Assembly: GCA_963674575.2 (NCBI GenBank)
Contig: CAXXQT010000002.1
Location: 124,001-188,000 of the forward strand
From: JAAYAY01 sp963674575
GTDB lineage: Bacteria; Planctomycetota; Planctomycetia; Pirellulales; Thermoguttaceae
Length of the DNA stretch: 64,000 bases
Direction of reading: 5' to 3'
The notes under the pieces were generated by a model, which was not told where the DNA came from, did not search any database, and saw nothing but the letters and a program-made list of their open reading frames with translations. Both the position numbers and the translations under genes were made by a program. The first letter of the stretch is position 1. Each line of letters starts with the position of its first letter. Shown here in pieces: positions 32,885 to 41,071 of the stretch.

Positions 32885-33250
32885 GAGGCTGGAGGCTGTA
32901 GGCTGGAGACTGTAGGGGTGAGGTGGTGAAGGATGTTGCTGGGGAGGGAGATGTAGCGGTGGCATCCTTGCCGCCGGTGCGTTTCCCTTCGATATTCAGC
33001 GGTTCCTTGTTCGATATTCTGCGGTTCGTCTTGTGTGTCAGTGCTCGGCGTCGGGGCGAGTGGCGGTTCAGGCCCCCTCCCCGGCCCTCCCCCTCGCTCG
33101 CAAGCTCGCTGGGGAGGGAGATGCTAAATGAACTTGCGTGATTTCTGGAAATGCCGTCCTACTGGGCACTGCTTGTCCACACGCCGTGAGCACGTATCTC
33201 CAGGATTCAGGGATTCTGCGGCGTGTGGCCGAGCAGTGGCACACGATCTC
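32885..33250. repeat. repeat-filled gap: heptads, element L, palindrome D, diverged element E
   Basis: GGCTGGA heptads (32885-32916), reversed element L (32988-33030), GC-rich palindrome D with CTCGCAAGCTCG in the loop (33071-33120), and a diverged element E at 33166-33244 whose arms (GGGCACTGCTTG..CCACACGCCG and CGGCGTGTGGCCGAGCAGTGGCAC) flank about 37 bp. No gene is supported in this 399-bp gap. Confidence 0.75.
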
Positions 33251-33270
33251 CTGGAATCGTACAAGGTTAT

Positions 33271-34521
33271 TTACGACATACGGATGGATTGGTTGGCCTG
33301 GTCGAAGAGGGCGACTTTGCTTTCGCGGTGGGAGAGGATGCCCATGGAAAGGGGCGCCTGGACGCGGACGGCCATGCCGATGTTGCACTTGGGCTGCTTG
33401 CGAGTGCGGACACAGTCGAGCAGATCGGCCCAAAGCTTGCTCGTGTCGCCTTGCCCTTTCCAGGGCAGGAGGATTTCCTTCTTGCCTTTGCCGAAGGGAA
33501 CGATACGGACGCCATCGCCCTTGCCGCCCTGGAGCATGGCCCAGGTGATGATGCCGTCGGTGCCGCGGATGATGGTGTCGGCGGGGACATGGTTGGAAAG
33601 CGAGTTGGTCATCACGACGCTCGGGCCGTCGGCATAGTCGGCGATAATATTGCACTGGTCGGGAACCTCGCGGTCATACTGGAAGGTTCCCCCGCCGCCG
33701 AAGACCCGCTGGGGGAAGTCGAGTTCGAGGATACAGAAGATGGGAGTGAAGGTGTGGACGAGCAGGTCGGTCGCCGGGCCGCCGGCATAGTCCCAGTACA
33801 TCCGCCATTGGAAGAACCGCGAGACGGAGAAATCGACCTTGGGGGCGTCGCCCAGGAATCGGTCCCAGTTCAGGTCGGGACCGGGTTTGGCGTTGTTGTC
33901 GTCGATCTTCATCCGCTCGCCCCAGTCGCCGCGGCGGAAGTAGCTGCACTCGACATGGACCGGCTCGCCGATGATTCCGTCGTGGATCATCTTGATGATG
34001 TCCGGGTAGTTGTCGTCGGCCATGTGCTGGGTGCCGACCTGGACCAGTTTGCCGGTCTTTTTGGAGGTTTCCTCGATCTTCTTGGCCAGTTCGAACTGGG
34101 CCCAGTGGGTGAGCGGCTTCTCGCAGTAGACGTCCTTGCCGGCGTTGAGGGCGTCGATGGTCTGGGGGCCGTGGAGGCGGTCGGGGCTGGCGATGCACAC
34201 GACGTCGACGTTGGGGTCGGCGAGGAGGGCCTCGTGTTCGTCGTACATCTTGGCGCCCGTCTTCTTGCTGGCCCTTTCCAGGCGGGGGCGGTAAACGTCG
34301 CAGACGGCGACCGGTGCAGCGAGGCCCTGCTCCTTGAAGTTGTTGACAATTCCGAGGTGGGCGTTGCAGCGTCCGCCCGTGCCGATGAAGCCAATGCCGA
34401 GGCGGTCGTTGGCGCCCTTGGCGGTTTCGGCGATCACGGTGGGGGCGGCCATGGCGCCGGCGGCGACGACACTGGCGGCTACGCTCGTTCGGACGAACTC
34501 TCGGCGGTTTGTCTTTTTCAT
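33271..34521 (-). CDS. Tat-exported Gfo/Idh/MocA-family oxidoreductase
   Basis: 416-residue NAD(P)-dependent oxidoreductase predicted to be exported. MKKTNRREFVRTSVAASVVAAGAMAAPTVIA is a twin-arginine signal (RREFVR). The Rossmann fold follows with GIGFIGTGGRCNAHLGIV (dinucleotide loop) and VDVVCIASPDRLHGPQ, and the family motif EKPLTHWAQF (Lys of EKP as the likely catalytic residue). The second half forms the alpha/beta substrate domain ending in HRESKVALFDQANQ. The ATG at 34521 has GGAG upstream and gives the Tat signal at the N-terminus; an upstream in-frame extension to 34842 lies in repeats. The substrate is likely a sugar or sugar acid but is not identifiable. The sugar isomerase/epimerase gene lies downstream. 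Confidence 0.9.
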   Translation of the reverse strand: MKKTNRREFVRTSVAASVVAAGAMAAPTVIAETAKGANDRLGIGFIGTGGRCNAHLGIVNNFKEQGLAAPVAVCDVYRPRLERASKKTGAKMYDEHEALLADPNVDVVCIASPDRLHGPQTIDALNAGKDVYCEKPLTHWAQFELAKKIEETSKKTGKLVQVGTQHMADDNYPDIIKMIHDGIIGEPVHVECSYFRRGDWGERMKIDDNNAKPGPDLNWDRFLGDAPKVDFSVSRFFQWRMYWDYAGGPATDLLVHTFTPIFCILELDFPQRVFGGGGTFQYDREVPDQCNIIADYADGPSVVMTNSLSNHVPADTIIRGTDGIITWAMLQGGKGDGVRIVPFGKGKKEILLPWKGQGDTSKLWADLLDCVRTRKQPKCNIGMAVRVQAPLSMGILSHRESKVALFDQANQSIRMS

Positions 34522-34890
34522 GGGCTTTCTCCGTGGTGGATGGGGGTCTTGTTCGAGCGGTCTTTGGGAGGGTTTCGTCGTGGAACGGGAGCAGAACGGT
34601 ACGCCTGCAGGATCCCAGCCCGGATTCGTCATGGGTGGCACGCTCAGAGCGCGAGCGATGGGTGTGGTGATTTGGCCGTCCACGCCCATCGCTCGCGCTC
34701 TGAGCGTGCCACCCACCAAAGAATTGCCTTTGAGGGAGCTGGCCACAACTTGTTGACCTGCAGTGCTAGGGCCACCCCTTCGGGGTTTCCGGTTCAATGA
34801 TTCTCGCGTCCCAGGGTTACGCGACGCTCGCTGCGCTCGCACCGCTTCACCCTGGGCTGGATTAGGGTCGTCCCTTCGGGACTAACAGCA
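34522..34890. repeat. repeat-filled gap: palindromic element F and element J
   Basis: Element F (34633-34714) has 35-bp arms, near-perfect reverse complements, starting GGGTGGCACGCTCAGAGC. Element J follows at 34811-34858 (CCAGGGTTACGC...CACCCTGGGCT). CCCCTTCGGGG (34774-34784) and TCCCTTCGGGA (34871-34881) are small perfect hairpins. No gene is supported in this 369-bp stretch. Confidence 0.85.
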
Positions 34891-36039
34891 CTATTCGAGT
34901 TTGAGTTCCTCCAGGTTCTTCAGGGAGGTTAGGGCTTGCTTGGCGGCGGCTGGATCGTTGAGGCTTCCGCGAAGGTCAAGCCGCTGGAGGTTAGGAGCGT
35001 GGTCGGGCAGGCTGGCAGGGACACTGTCGGCAAGGAAGGCGTTGGTGATAACCAGGGTCTTCCAGGGGAGCGGTTCCTTGCGGGCTTCACGGATGGATTG
35101 GAGGAATTCGCCGGTGAGGGGCAGGTCGCGGAGGACGACTGTTTCCAATTTCGAGAATCGGGCGAGTTGGGGGAGGGCTTCATCAGTCAGGCCAAGGCAT
35201 CGGGCGAAATCGACGGTGCGGAGCCTTGCGGCGAGGGAGGCGTCTGCCGCCAATTTGTCGAGGAAGGCGCCGGAGATCTGGGCGTCTTCGATGGAAAGGG
35301 ACTGCAGCTTGGGGAGGCTGGTGATCGTGTCGGCGAGGTCGTCGTTGACGGCCGGGCCGCCCAGTTTCAGTTCGGTGAGGCCCTTCAATGCGGCCAACTT
35401 GGGGAAGTCCTCGGCGGCAAGGCGGCCGCACTGGCGGAGGTCCAGGGCCCGAAGGTGCTGACAGGCTGCCAGTTGCTGCAAACCGGTGCCCGAGAGGTTG
35501 TTGATTTCGATGAGGGCCACAACTTCCAGGCTTTTGCAACTGGGCAAGGTGGCGATGCCGGTGTCGCTGATGTTGTTCAACCGGCGCAAGGTGAGTCGTT
35601 GCAGGCGGGACATCCCATGGAGCAGTTCGGCCAGGTCGCCATCAGCAATCGATGCATCCTGGAGTTGGAATTCCTCGAGTTGGTGGAAGTGGGCCAGCTC
35701 GGCCAGGGCGGTTGGCGGAAGGGAACGAACGGTCAGCCTGAGGCCGACGAGGTCCGGGAATTGCAGGACGGCGCGGAGCACTTCCTCGTCGGCGGAGACG
35801 CGGTCACTTGCCAGGTCGATCCGGAGGGGGACGCCGTTTTGGTCGGATTCGATCTGGGCGCCCGTGGCGGCGATGGCTTTGAGGGCGGCCTGTTGGGCAG
35901 GCGACAGGGTGGCCGGGGCGGGCGATTCGTTTTGGACGGGTGGGCTTGCGGGCGGGGCCGGGGGAGAGCTGGGTTGGCAGCCTGCGAGGAGGCAGGCCAG
36001 GGTGAGGGTTGCGGTGAGGGTGAGGGGGCGTTGGGGCAT
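34891..36039 (-). CDS. leucine-rich-repeat lipoprotein
   Basis: 382-residue predicted lipoprotein. MPQRPLTLTATLTLACLLAGC ends in a lipobox (LLAGC), followed by a Pro/Ala-rich linker. From about residue 70 there are successive leucine-rich repeats of the form LxxLxLxx(C/N)xxLxxxxLxxL (for example LQRLTLRRLNNISDTGIATL, LRALDLRQCGRLAAEDFPKL, LTELKLGGPAVNDDLADTI, LRTVDFARCLGLTDEALPQL), roughly ten units of about 24 residues. Such proteins act as extracytoplasmic binding scaffolds. The start at 36039 was chosen for the signal peptide, although no clear Shine-Dalgarno sequence precedes it. Neighbours are exported oxidoreductases, but no shared role is apparent. Confidence 0.83.
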   Translation of the reverse strand: MPQRPLTLTATLTLACLLAGCQPSSPPAPPASPPVQNESPAPATLSPAQQAALKAIAATGAQIESDQNGVPLRIDLASDRVSADEEVLRAVLQFPDLVGLRLTVRSLPPTALAELAHFHQLEEFQLQDASIADGDLAELLHGMSRLQRLTLRRLNNISDTGIATLPSCKSLEVVALIEINNLSGTGLQQLAACQHLRALDLRQCGRLAAEDFPKLAALKGLTELKLGGPAVNDDLADTITSLPKLQSLSIEDAQISGAFLDKLAADASLAARLRTVDFARCLGLTDEALPQLARFSKLETVVLRDLPLTGEFLQSIREARKEPLPWKTLVITNAFLADSVPASLPDHAPNLQRLDLRGSLNDPAAAKQALTSLKNLEELKLE

Positions 36040-36059
36040 GGGGGGAAGTTTTTTCGTAG

Positions 36060-36305
36060 CGTGAAAAGCCGGGCTAGGGTGGTTTATGAACTGGTCAGGT
36101 TGCCTGGAATGAGGTGGAAGATTCAAGAGCCCGGCTTTGACAACTGGCGTCCTGCCGCCGAAGAAACTCCCCTTCGTCATTCTGCGGTTCTTTGTTCGAG
36201 GTTCTGCGGTTCCGTGGGTGCGCCGGTTCTCGGGGAGCGGGGCGAGTGGCGATTCTTGCCCCTCCCCGGCCCTCCCCCTCGCTCGCAAGCTCGCTGGGGA
36301 GGGAG
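36060..36305. repeat. elements K, L and D between the LRR lipoprotein and an oxidoreductase gene
   Basis: AAAAGCCGGGCTAGG (from 36063) and AGAGCCCGGCTTTG (from 36127) form element K as at 10878-10982. Reversed element L is at 36173-36215 and GC-rich palindrome D at 36251-36305, the latter touching the oxidoreductase stop codon. The order L then D matches 32988-33120, suggesting the two travel together. Confidence 0.8.
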
Positions 36306-37592
36306 TTAGAGCGTCCAGGGGGCGCGCATTTTTCGGGAGAAGAGGGCCTGGGCGGCGGGGGTTGGATTGACGAGTTGTTTCTTCGCGGGGTCCCAGGTGA
36401 TCTTCTCGCCGGTTCGGACGGCCATGTCGGAGAGGAGGCTGATCACGTCGCTGCGGACGGCGTCGCGGATGTTGGAAACAGCCGGTTTTCGCGACTTGAT
36501 CGCTTCGGCGAAATTGCCGGACTGGCTACGACTGACCTGGAGGCTTTTGTCGTTGGGTACAAGAGGTTCGGCGGGCTTTGTCGGCAGCAAGGCCGGATCG
36601 CTGGCCTCGTTGCGCCGCGGATCGCGGGCGACCTGGATCCAGCCGTCGGTTCCGATGAACCGGGTTCGCTCCGGGCCCGCCTTGAAGACGAGATCGACCT
36701 GGCCGAGCTTGATGGTCATGTTCCAGTCGTAAACGGTGTCGTAAAGGCCTTCGGTGGGGACGACGCCGGTTCCTTCGACGGTGACCAAGCCGCTTTGGTC
36801 GGCGTCGCTTCCCCAGACCATGATGTCGAGGGGATGGGCGCCCCAGCCGCCCAGGTAGCCGATGGAGTAGTCGTAGACCCAGTAGGTCCCCGGTGGTTTG
36901 CAGAGGTCGGTCGTGTAGGCGCGTTTGGGGGCGGGGCCGGTCCACATCGTGAAGTCGAAGCCGTCGGGGACGGGGGCCTCGGCCGTCGAGCCGCCGGCGC
37001 CGCCGTTGGGCGCGTCGACCTCGATGGTGTGAACTTTGCCGATGGCGCCGCGGCGGACGAGTTCGCAGCCGTTCCAGCAGTGGGGCATGCTTCGCTGCTG
37101 GGTGCCGTATTGAAAGATGCGTCCGGTTTCGGCGATCACCTTCTCAATGGCAAGGTCCTGCTCCAGGGCGACGCCGAGTGGTTTTTCGATGTAGACGTCC
37201 TTGCCCGACTTGGCGGCGAGGATTCCGATGGGAACGTGCCAATGATCCGGGGTGGCGATGTAGACGGCGTCGATGTCGTCGCGGGCGAGGAGGTCGCGGA
37301 AGTCGGCGTAGGGCGTGCCCTTGCAGATGCCGGCCAGGGCCTCGCGGCGGTTCTTGTAGCAGTCGGAAGTGGCCACGCTCTGGAAGTCGCGCACGCGCTG
37401 GACTTCACGGAACAGGGCGCCGCCGCGATTGCCGACGCCGATATGGCCGACGGTGACGCGGCTGTTGGCCGGGGCCTTGTCCTCGGCGCCGAGGGCGCTT
37501 CCGGGCACGAGCCACGGTGCGGAGCAACCGAGGAGAGCTAGGCGTTTGAGAGTCTCGCGACGGGACAAGGAGCTTGTTCGGTAGGACGTCAT
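36306..37592 (-). CDS. Tat-exported Gfo/Idh/MocA-family oxidoreductase
   Basis: 428-residue exported oxidoreductase. The N-terminus MTSYRTSSLSRRETLKRLALLGCSAPWLVPGSALGA has a twin-arginine motif (SRRETLK). The Rossmann region follows: VTVGHIGVGNRGGALFREVQ, DIDAVYIATPDHWHVPIG and EKPLGVALEQD. The second domain includes PPGTYWVYDYSIGYLGGWGAHPLDIMVWG, typical of the large planctomycete subgroup in which GGWGxHPLD lines the substrate site. The ATG at 37592 is chosen as the start because it places the Tat signal correctly. It diverges from an AraC-type regulator, 164 bp apart, which may control it. The substrate is unknown, and it is not closely similar to the exported oxidoreductase at 33271-34521. 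Confidence 0.9.
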   Translation of the reverse strand: MTSYRTSSLSRRETLKRLALLGCSAPWLVPGSALGAEDKAPANSRVTVGHIGVGNRGGALFREVQRVRDFQSVATSDCYKNRREALAGICKGTPYADFRDLLARDDIDAVYIATPDHWHVPIGILAAKSGKDVYIEKPLGVALEQDLAIEKVIAETGRIFQYGTQQRSMPHCWNGCELVRRGAIGKVHTIEVDAPNGGAGGSTAEAPVPDGFDFTMWTGPAPKRAYTTDLCKPPGTYWVYDYSIGYLGGWGAHPLDIMVWGSDADQSGLVTVEGTGVVPTEGLYDTVYDWNMTIKLGQVDLVFKAGPERTRFIGTDGWIQVARDPRRNEASDPALLPTKPAEPLVPNDKSLQVSRSQSGNFAEAIKSRKPAVSNIRDAVRSDVISLLSDMAVRTGEKITWDPAKKQLVNPTPAAQALFSRKMRAPWTL

Positions 37593-37756
37593 TTTGGTTC
37601 TCTCCCTTGTGGCCGGAATTTCACGACGAAAGATTCCAAATTGGCAGTTTGCACGCAAATATCGGGTGCCAGTATACTGGTTCGGGAAGACTCTCGAACT
37701 ACAAAATGGTTCAGTGAAAGATTTTGAACTCTCGAGTCCAAGGGGCGGCGGTGGCC
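37593..37756. promoter_or_regulatory. divergent promoter region with a GTTCG-n10-CGAAC inverted repeat
   Basis: The 164-bp space between the divergent oxidoreductase and AraC-type genes contains GTTCG at 37680-37684 and CGAAC at 37695-37699, with GGTTCA and TTGAACTCTCGAG further along. These could be regulator sites. Promoter boxes were not assigned. Confidence 0.3.
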
Positions 37757-38782
37757 ATGTCGAGGCGTGTTCCGATCTACACGAACGAGGATGAAACGCT
37801 TCAGGCCGATGCGTGCCGCCCGCTTCTGGAGGCCGCCGACGCGGGGGAGATTCGGCTGGAGACGCTGGTTCACGGGCACTATCCGGGGCGACCGCTGCCG
37901 CGAGGTTCGCTGCCGGGGCTGAAAACGGTGGGCTACTGGGACGCCGAAGGCCCGCAGGCCTGGGGCCTGGGGTGGCATCAGAACGAAGGGATTGAACTGA
38001 CGCTGCTGGAGCGGGGAAGCCTGGATTTCGCCGTGGAGGGGCAGGAGCGACGGCTCAAGCCAAACGATCTGACGGTGACCCGCCCGTGGCAGCGCCACCG
38101 ACTGGGCTCGCCGCACATTGGTCCGGGGCGGCTCCACTGGGTGATCCTGGACGTGGCGGTGCGCCGTCCGCACCAGGCGTGGCGTTGGCCTTCGTGGGTG
38201 ATGCTGGGCCAGGCGGATCTCGAAGAATTGACGCAGATTCTCCGGCAGAATGAGCGGCCGGTGTGGCACGGAGCGGGGGCGGTCTGCGAGTGCTTCGTGC
38301 GGATCGCCCGGGCGATCGAGCAGGACCGCGAGGGTTCAAGCGTTTCGTGGCTGACGGTGCTGCTCAACGAGCTACTGTTGCACACGCTGGAGCTATTTCG
38401 GCGCCACGGTCCGACATTGGACGCGACGCTTTCGGACACGCAACGGACCGTCGAACTGTTTCTGGAAGACCTTCGCTCAGATCCGCGGCAGCTTGCCGAG
38501 GAATGGACGGTGCGTCGCATGGCCCAGTGTTGCGGGCTCGGCGTGACGCGGTTCACGGACTATTGCCGCCGGTTGACAAACACCACGCCGATGCAGCACT
38601 TGAATCGAATGCGACTGGAGCGGGCGGCCCGGCTCCTTCGCGAACAGGACGATTTGACGAACGAGCAGATAGCCGGGCAGTGCGGATTCAGTTCGGCGCA
38701 ATATTTTGCGACGGTGTTTCGACGCCATTTCGGGCGGACGCCGCAGCAGTACCGGGGGGAGGTTCGAGGCTGTAGGCTTTAG
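37757..38782 (+). CDS. AraC-family transcriptional regulator
   Basis: 341-residue regulator. Residues about 55-130 form an AraC cupin-type ligand domain (GWHQNEGIELTLLERGSLDFAVEGQERRLKPNDLTVTRPWQRH), and residues about 235-335 the double helix-turn-helix (WTVRRMAQCCGLGVTRFTDYCRR, TNEQIAGQCGFSSAQYFATVFRRHFGRTPQQYR). The ATG at 37757 follows AAGGGG; the frame continues upstream to a TTG at 37724. The C-terminal GCRL and the stop codon lie inside a GGCTGTAGGCTTTAG repeat, so the original end of the gene appears to have been replaced by repeat sequence. It diverges from the exported oxidoreductase gene, its most likely target. Confidence 0.9.
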   Translation: MSRRVPIYTNEDETLQADACRPLLEAADAGEIRLETLVHGHYPGRPLPRGSLPGLKTVGYWDAEGPQAWGLGWHQNEGIELTLLERGSLDFAVEGQERRLKPNDLTVTRPWQRHRLGSPHIGPGRLHWVILDVAVRRPHQAWRWPSWVMLGQADLEELTQILRQNERPVWHGAGAVCECFVRIARAIEQDREGSSVSWLTVLLNELLLHTLELFRRHGPTLDATLSDTQRTVELFLEDLRSDPRQLAEEWTVRRMAQCCGLGVTRFTDYCRRLTNTTPMQHLNRMRLERAARLLREQDDLTNEQIAGQCGFSSAQYFATVFRRHFGRTPQQYRGEVRGCRL

Positions 38783-38853
38783 ACTGGAGGCTGGAGGATT
38801 GTTGGTGTCCACGCTTTAGCGTGTAGAAGGCAGGCTAAAGCCTGGACTCCAAC
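38767..38853. repeat. GGCTGGA heptads and element H behind the AraC-type gene
   Basis: Heptads at 38767-38799 overlap the gene's stop codon. Element H follows (38801-38853): GTTGGTGTCC and GGACTCCAAC frame two small palindromes, CACGCTTTAGCGTG and CAGGCTAAAGCCTG. Half copies of H are at 18863-18887 and near 21240-21263 inside pseudopilin leaders. Confidence 0.85.
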
Positions 38854-38860
38854 AAAACGA

Positions 38861-38892
38861 CGCGGCCATCACACCGGGGTGTGATGGCCGCG
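38861..38892 (-). terminator. rho-independent terminator of the coiled-coil protein gene
   Basis: A perfect 15-bp stem (38861-38875 with 38878-38892) and two-base loop. Read on the minus strand it is followed by TCGTTTTGTTGG. It lies 50 bp behind the stop of the minus-strand gene that ends at 38942. Confidence 0.8.
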
Positions 38893-38941
38893 ACAGGAAA
38901 GGTCGGGTTGTGGAGAGACTGATTTCAGACGAGACGGAAGC

Positions 38942-39514
38942 TCAGCGCCAATTGAACCAGCGGGAGCGAGAGTTGGAGCTCTTTCTGGTGGGTTGGCTTC
39001 GTTGTTGGGAGGCTTGCGTCGGCTTTTTTGCGGTTGGCTGAGCGGACTGGCCCTTCGCCGTCTGCTGCGTTCCGTCGGCGTTGATATGAACCGTGGTGGC
39101 CTGGATCTGGCTCTGGGCGCTGGTCAGGATGTGTTCAACCCGCTTCTGATACTGCTTGACCACTTCCTGTTCGACGCGTTGAAGGCGCTCGAGTTCCTTC
39201 TGGTCCTGCTTGTCGATGGCCGCATCGCGGAGCTTCTGGATTTGGGCGAATTGGGAGGCGAGGCGTTTTTCTTCCTGCTGGATCTGGTACTGGGTGGCGT
39301 TGACCTGGCGGTCGAATTGTTTGGACGTTTCACGGTTCTTGGCGGCTGCAGCGGATACGGTGGCCGCGCCGGCTTTTGTCAGTTTCTTGGCATTGGGCGC
39401 GCTCTTCAGCACCATGGGGTCGGGTGACGGGGCGGGCATGTGGGATGGGCCCCGATCGGCAAGTGCGGGACTGGCGATGAGAGCAAAGCCGCAAACGAGG
39501 ATGGCCAAACGCAT
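38942..39514 (-). CDS. secreted coiled-coil protein of unknown function
   Basis: 190 residues with a clear signal peptide, MRLAILVCGFALIASPALA|D. Residues about 55-140 are rich in Gln, Glu, Lys and Arg with heptad spacing (NRETSKQFDRQVNATQYQIQQEEKRLASQFAQIQKL ... QKELERLQRVEQEVVKQYQKRVEHIL), predicting a long coiled coil. The C-terminal 50 residues are Gln/Ser/Lys-rich and basic, probably disordered. The ATG at 39514 is preferred to an upstream TTG because the signal peptide begins there and GGGGGGAA precedes it. No homologous family is recognised; a periplasmic structural or chaperone-like role is conceivable. It is transcribed alone, with a strong terminator behind it. Confidence 0.75.
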   Translation of the reverse strand: MRLAILVCGFALIASPALADRGPSHMPAPSPDPMVLKSAPNAKKLTKAGAATVSAAAAKNRETSKQFDRQVNATQYQIQQEEKRLASQFAQIQKLRDAAIDKQDQKELERLQRVEQEVVKQYQKRVEHILTSAQSQIQATTVHINADGTQQTAKGQSAQPTAKKPTQASQQRSQPTRKSSNSRSRWFNWR

Positions 39515-39677
39515 AAGGTTCCCCCCCAATGGTCGTTTTGTGGGCCCGCGTCGGGCGTGCCCGAGGTTCTTGTTGTGAGAACTGTATCACCAGTAACATC
39601 GGAACCGATGGGGCGTATCGTAAGAATTGGCGCTGGCATTCCGCCTGTAAGGGTTCTGAGGGTCATGAGGAGGGGAG

Positions 39678-40667
39678 TCAGGCAATCTGGGATGTGTATT
39701 CGTCGAGCAATCGGCGGAAGACGGCGTATTCCTCGAGGGTCACGTGGGGTGGTGTCTGGTGGTCCACACTGGGGATGAAGCCACCCGAGCGCATGAGGGG
39801 GAGGAGGCGTTCGAACTCGGCCCGAATGGCCGCCTCGCCCTTGTTCATCACCATTTTGTCGTAGTGGCCCACGAGGCAGACTTCCGGGTAGGCCTGGCGG
39901 AGGGCCATGCCATCGACGCCGGCCTGACGTTCGAGGGGCAGTACGCCGCGGATTCCCTCGCGCAGCAGCCAGGGGACCATGAGGGTGACGTCGCCGTCGG
40001 TGTCGACGAGGGTGACGGCGTTCATTTCCTGGAGCCGAGGCACGATCTGGCGGTAGTAGGGGGCGATGAACTCGTCGAAGCAGCTCTCGGAGATCATGGG
40101 GCCTTTGTTGTAGGACATGTCTTCGGCGATCGTGGCGAACGTGGGGATGCAGGCCTCTTCAACCTGTTCGAGGATTCGCAGGTTGAAGTCGGTCAGGTCC
40201 TGGTTGATGCGGTGGATCAGCTCGGGCTGGTCGTAGAAGGCGAGGCTGATCTTCGTGAAGCCCATGAGGGTGCGGGGGAACCAGAAGAAGCCTTCCAGGG
40301 TGATCCACACGACGGCCTCGCCCCGAGCCTGACGCTCGGCCCAGGGACGCATCGAGTCGATCGCCCGGCTGTGATCGGGGAAGAAGTTGGGGCGGAGGCG
40401 GAGGTAGTCGTCCATGTTGGACACGATGCCTTCGACGTGATGCTGGACGGCGTCGATCGTATCGTCGGTGGTGGAGAACCAGAACTGCTGGTAGGGATCG
40501 AGCCCCAGGTGGGTGGCGATGTCGAAGACGGACTCGAGATGGCCCGGCAATCCTTGCTGCCGCCAGTTGGCAATCGTCTGGTCCCACCACATGGCCCATT
40601 CCCAGCGGGGCAGGCGATCGACGGGCAGGAAGTCCATGACGGCGCGGAATCGTTCGACGTGGTTCAT
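39678..40667 (-). CDS. uroporphyrinogen decarboxylase-family (URO-D) protein
   Basis: 329 residues. The overall pattern, MNHVERFRAVMDFLPVDRLPRWEWAMWWDQT at the start, then EDMSYNKGPMISESCFDEFIAPYYRQIVPRL in the middle and a final HVTLEEYAVFRRLL, fits the URO-D/methyltransferase TIM-barrel family. It is not haem-pathway HemE: the HemE N-terminal R-QAGR signature is absent. Related proteins in planctomycetes and other bacteria include corrinoid methyltransferases and uncharacterised degradative enzymes. The ATG at 40667 is chosen since conserved sequence begins there; an open extension to 40862 has no match. Its context among secreted carbohydrate-active proteins suggests a catabolic role, but no partner is obvious. 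Confidence 0.8.
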   Translation of the reverse strand: MNHVERFRAVMDFLPVDRLPRWEWAMWWDQTIANWRQQGLPGHLESVFDIATHLGLDPYQQFWFSTTDDTIDAVQHHVEGIVSNMDDYLRLRPNFFPDHSRAIDSMRPWAERQARGEAVVWITLEGFFWFPRTLMGFTKISLAFYDQPELIHRINQDLTDFNLRILEQVEEACIPTFATIAEDMSYNKGPMISESCFDEFIAPYYRQIVPRLQEMNAVTLVDTDGDVTLMVPWLLREGIRGVLPLERQAGVDGMALRQAYPEVCLVGHYDKMVMNKGEAAIRAEFERLLPLMRSGGFIPSVDHQTPPHVTLEEYAVFRRLLDEYTSQIA

Positions 40668-41071
40668 GGGCGGCTCAATACGGTTTTTGGGGCGACAAAC
40701 GTGCCGTCTGCGGTGAGGGGGCCAACGATGAGATCCTACATGGGCCTTGGTCGGCTGTCGAGATTCGAAAAGGGGACGCAGCTCGTTTTCTGCTTGCTGG
40801 ACGGTGGAAGTTCGAGGAGTCGCCGGAGGGCTGGATGATTCTACAGAATAGGGCCATGTCAACGGGTCGCCGATGGCCCCTATCTTGAAACGGGGCGGGC
40901 GGCGACATCGGGGGCCGAATTTAGTATGGTGTTACCGGAAATCGTGTGGAAACTGACAGGGAATGGCGAGGCAGCGGATTATTCTGAGAATGCAGGACGC
41001 TGTTGTCGGCCCTGTGCTTGAACCTACAAGGCTTGGTGGAGCGGACAACCACGAGCTTGGAGTAACTTGAC
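40668..41071. other. 404-bp divergent gap without a recognised gene
   Basis: The space between the URO-D-like gene and the glycosidase-like gene has no member of the repeat families seen elsewhere and no supported gene. Promoters for both divergent genes should lie here; GGAG lies about 10 bases before the rightward start. Confidence 0.4.

Noticed and set aside
39678..40667. URO-D-like gene considered as hemE
   Set aside because: The haem-pathway signature at the N-terminus is missing and the context is not a haem locus.
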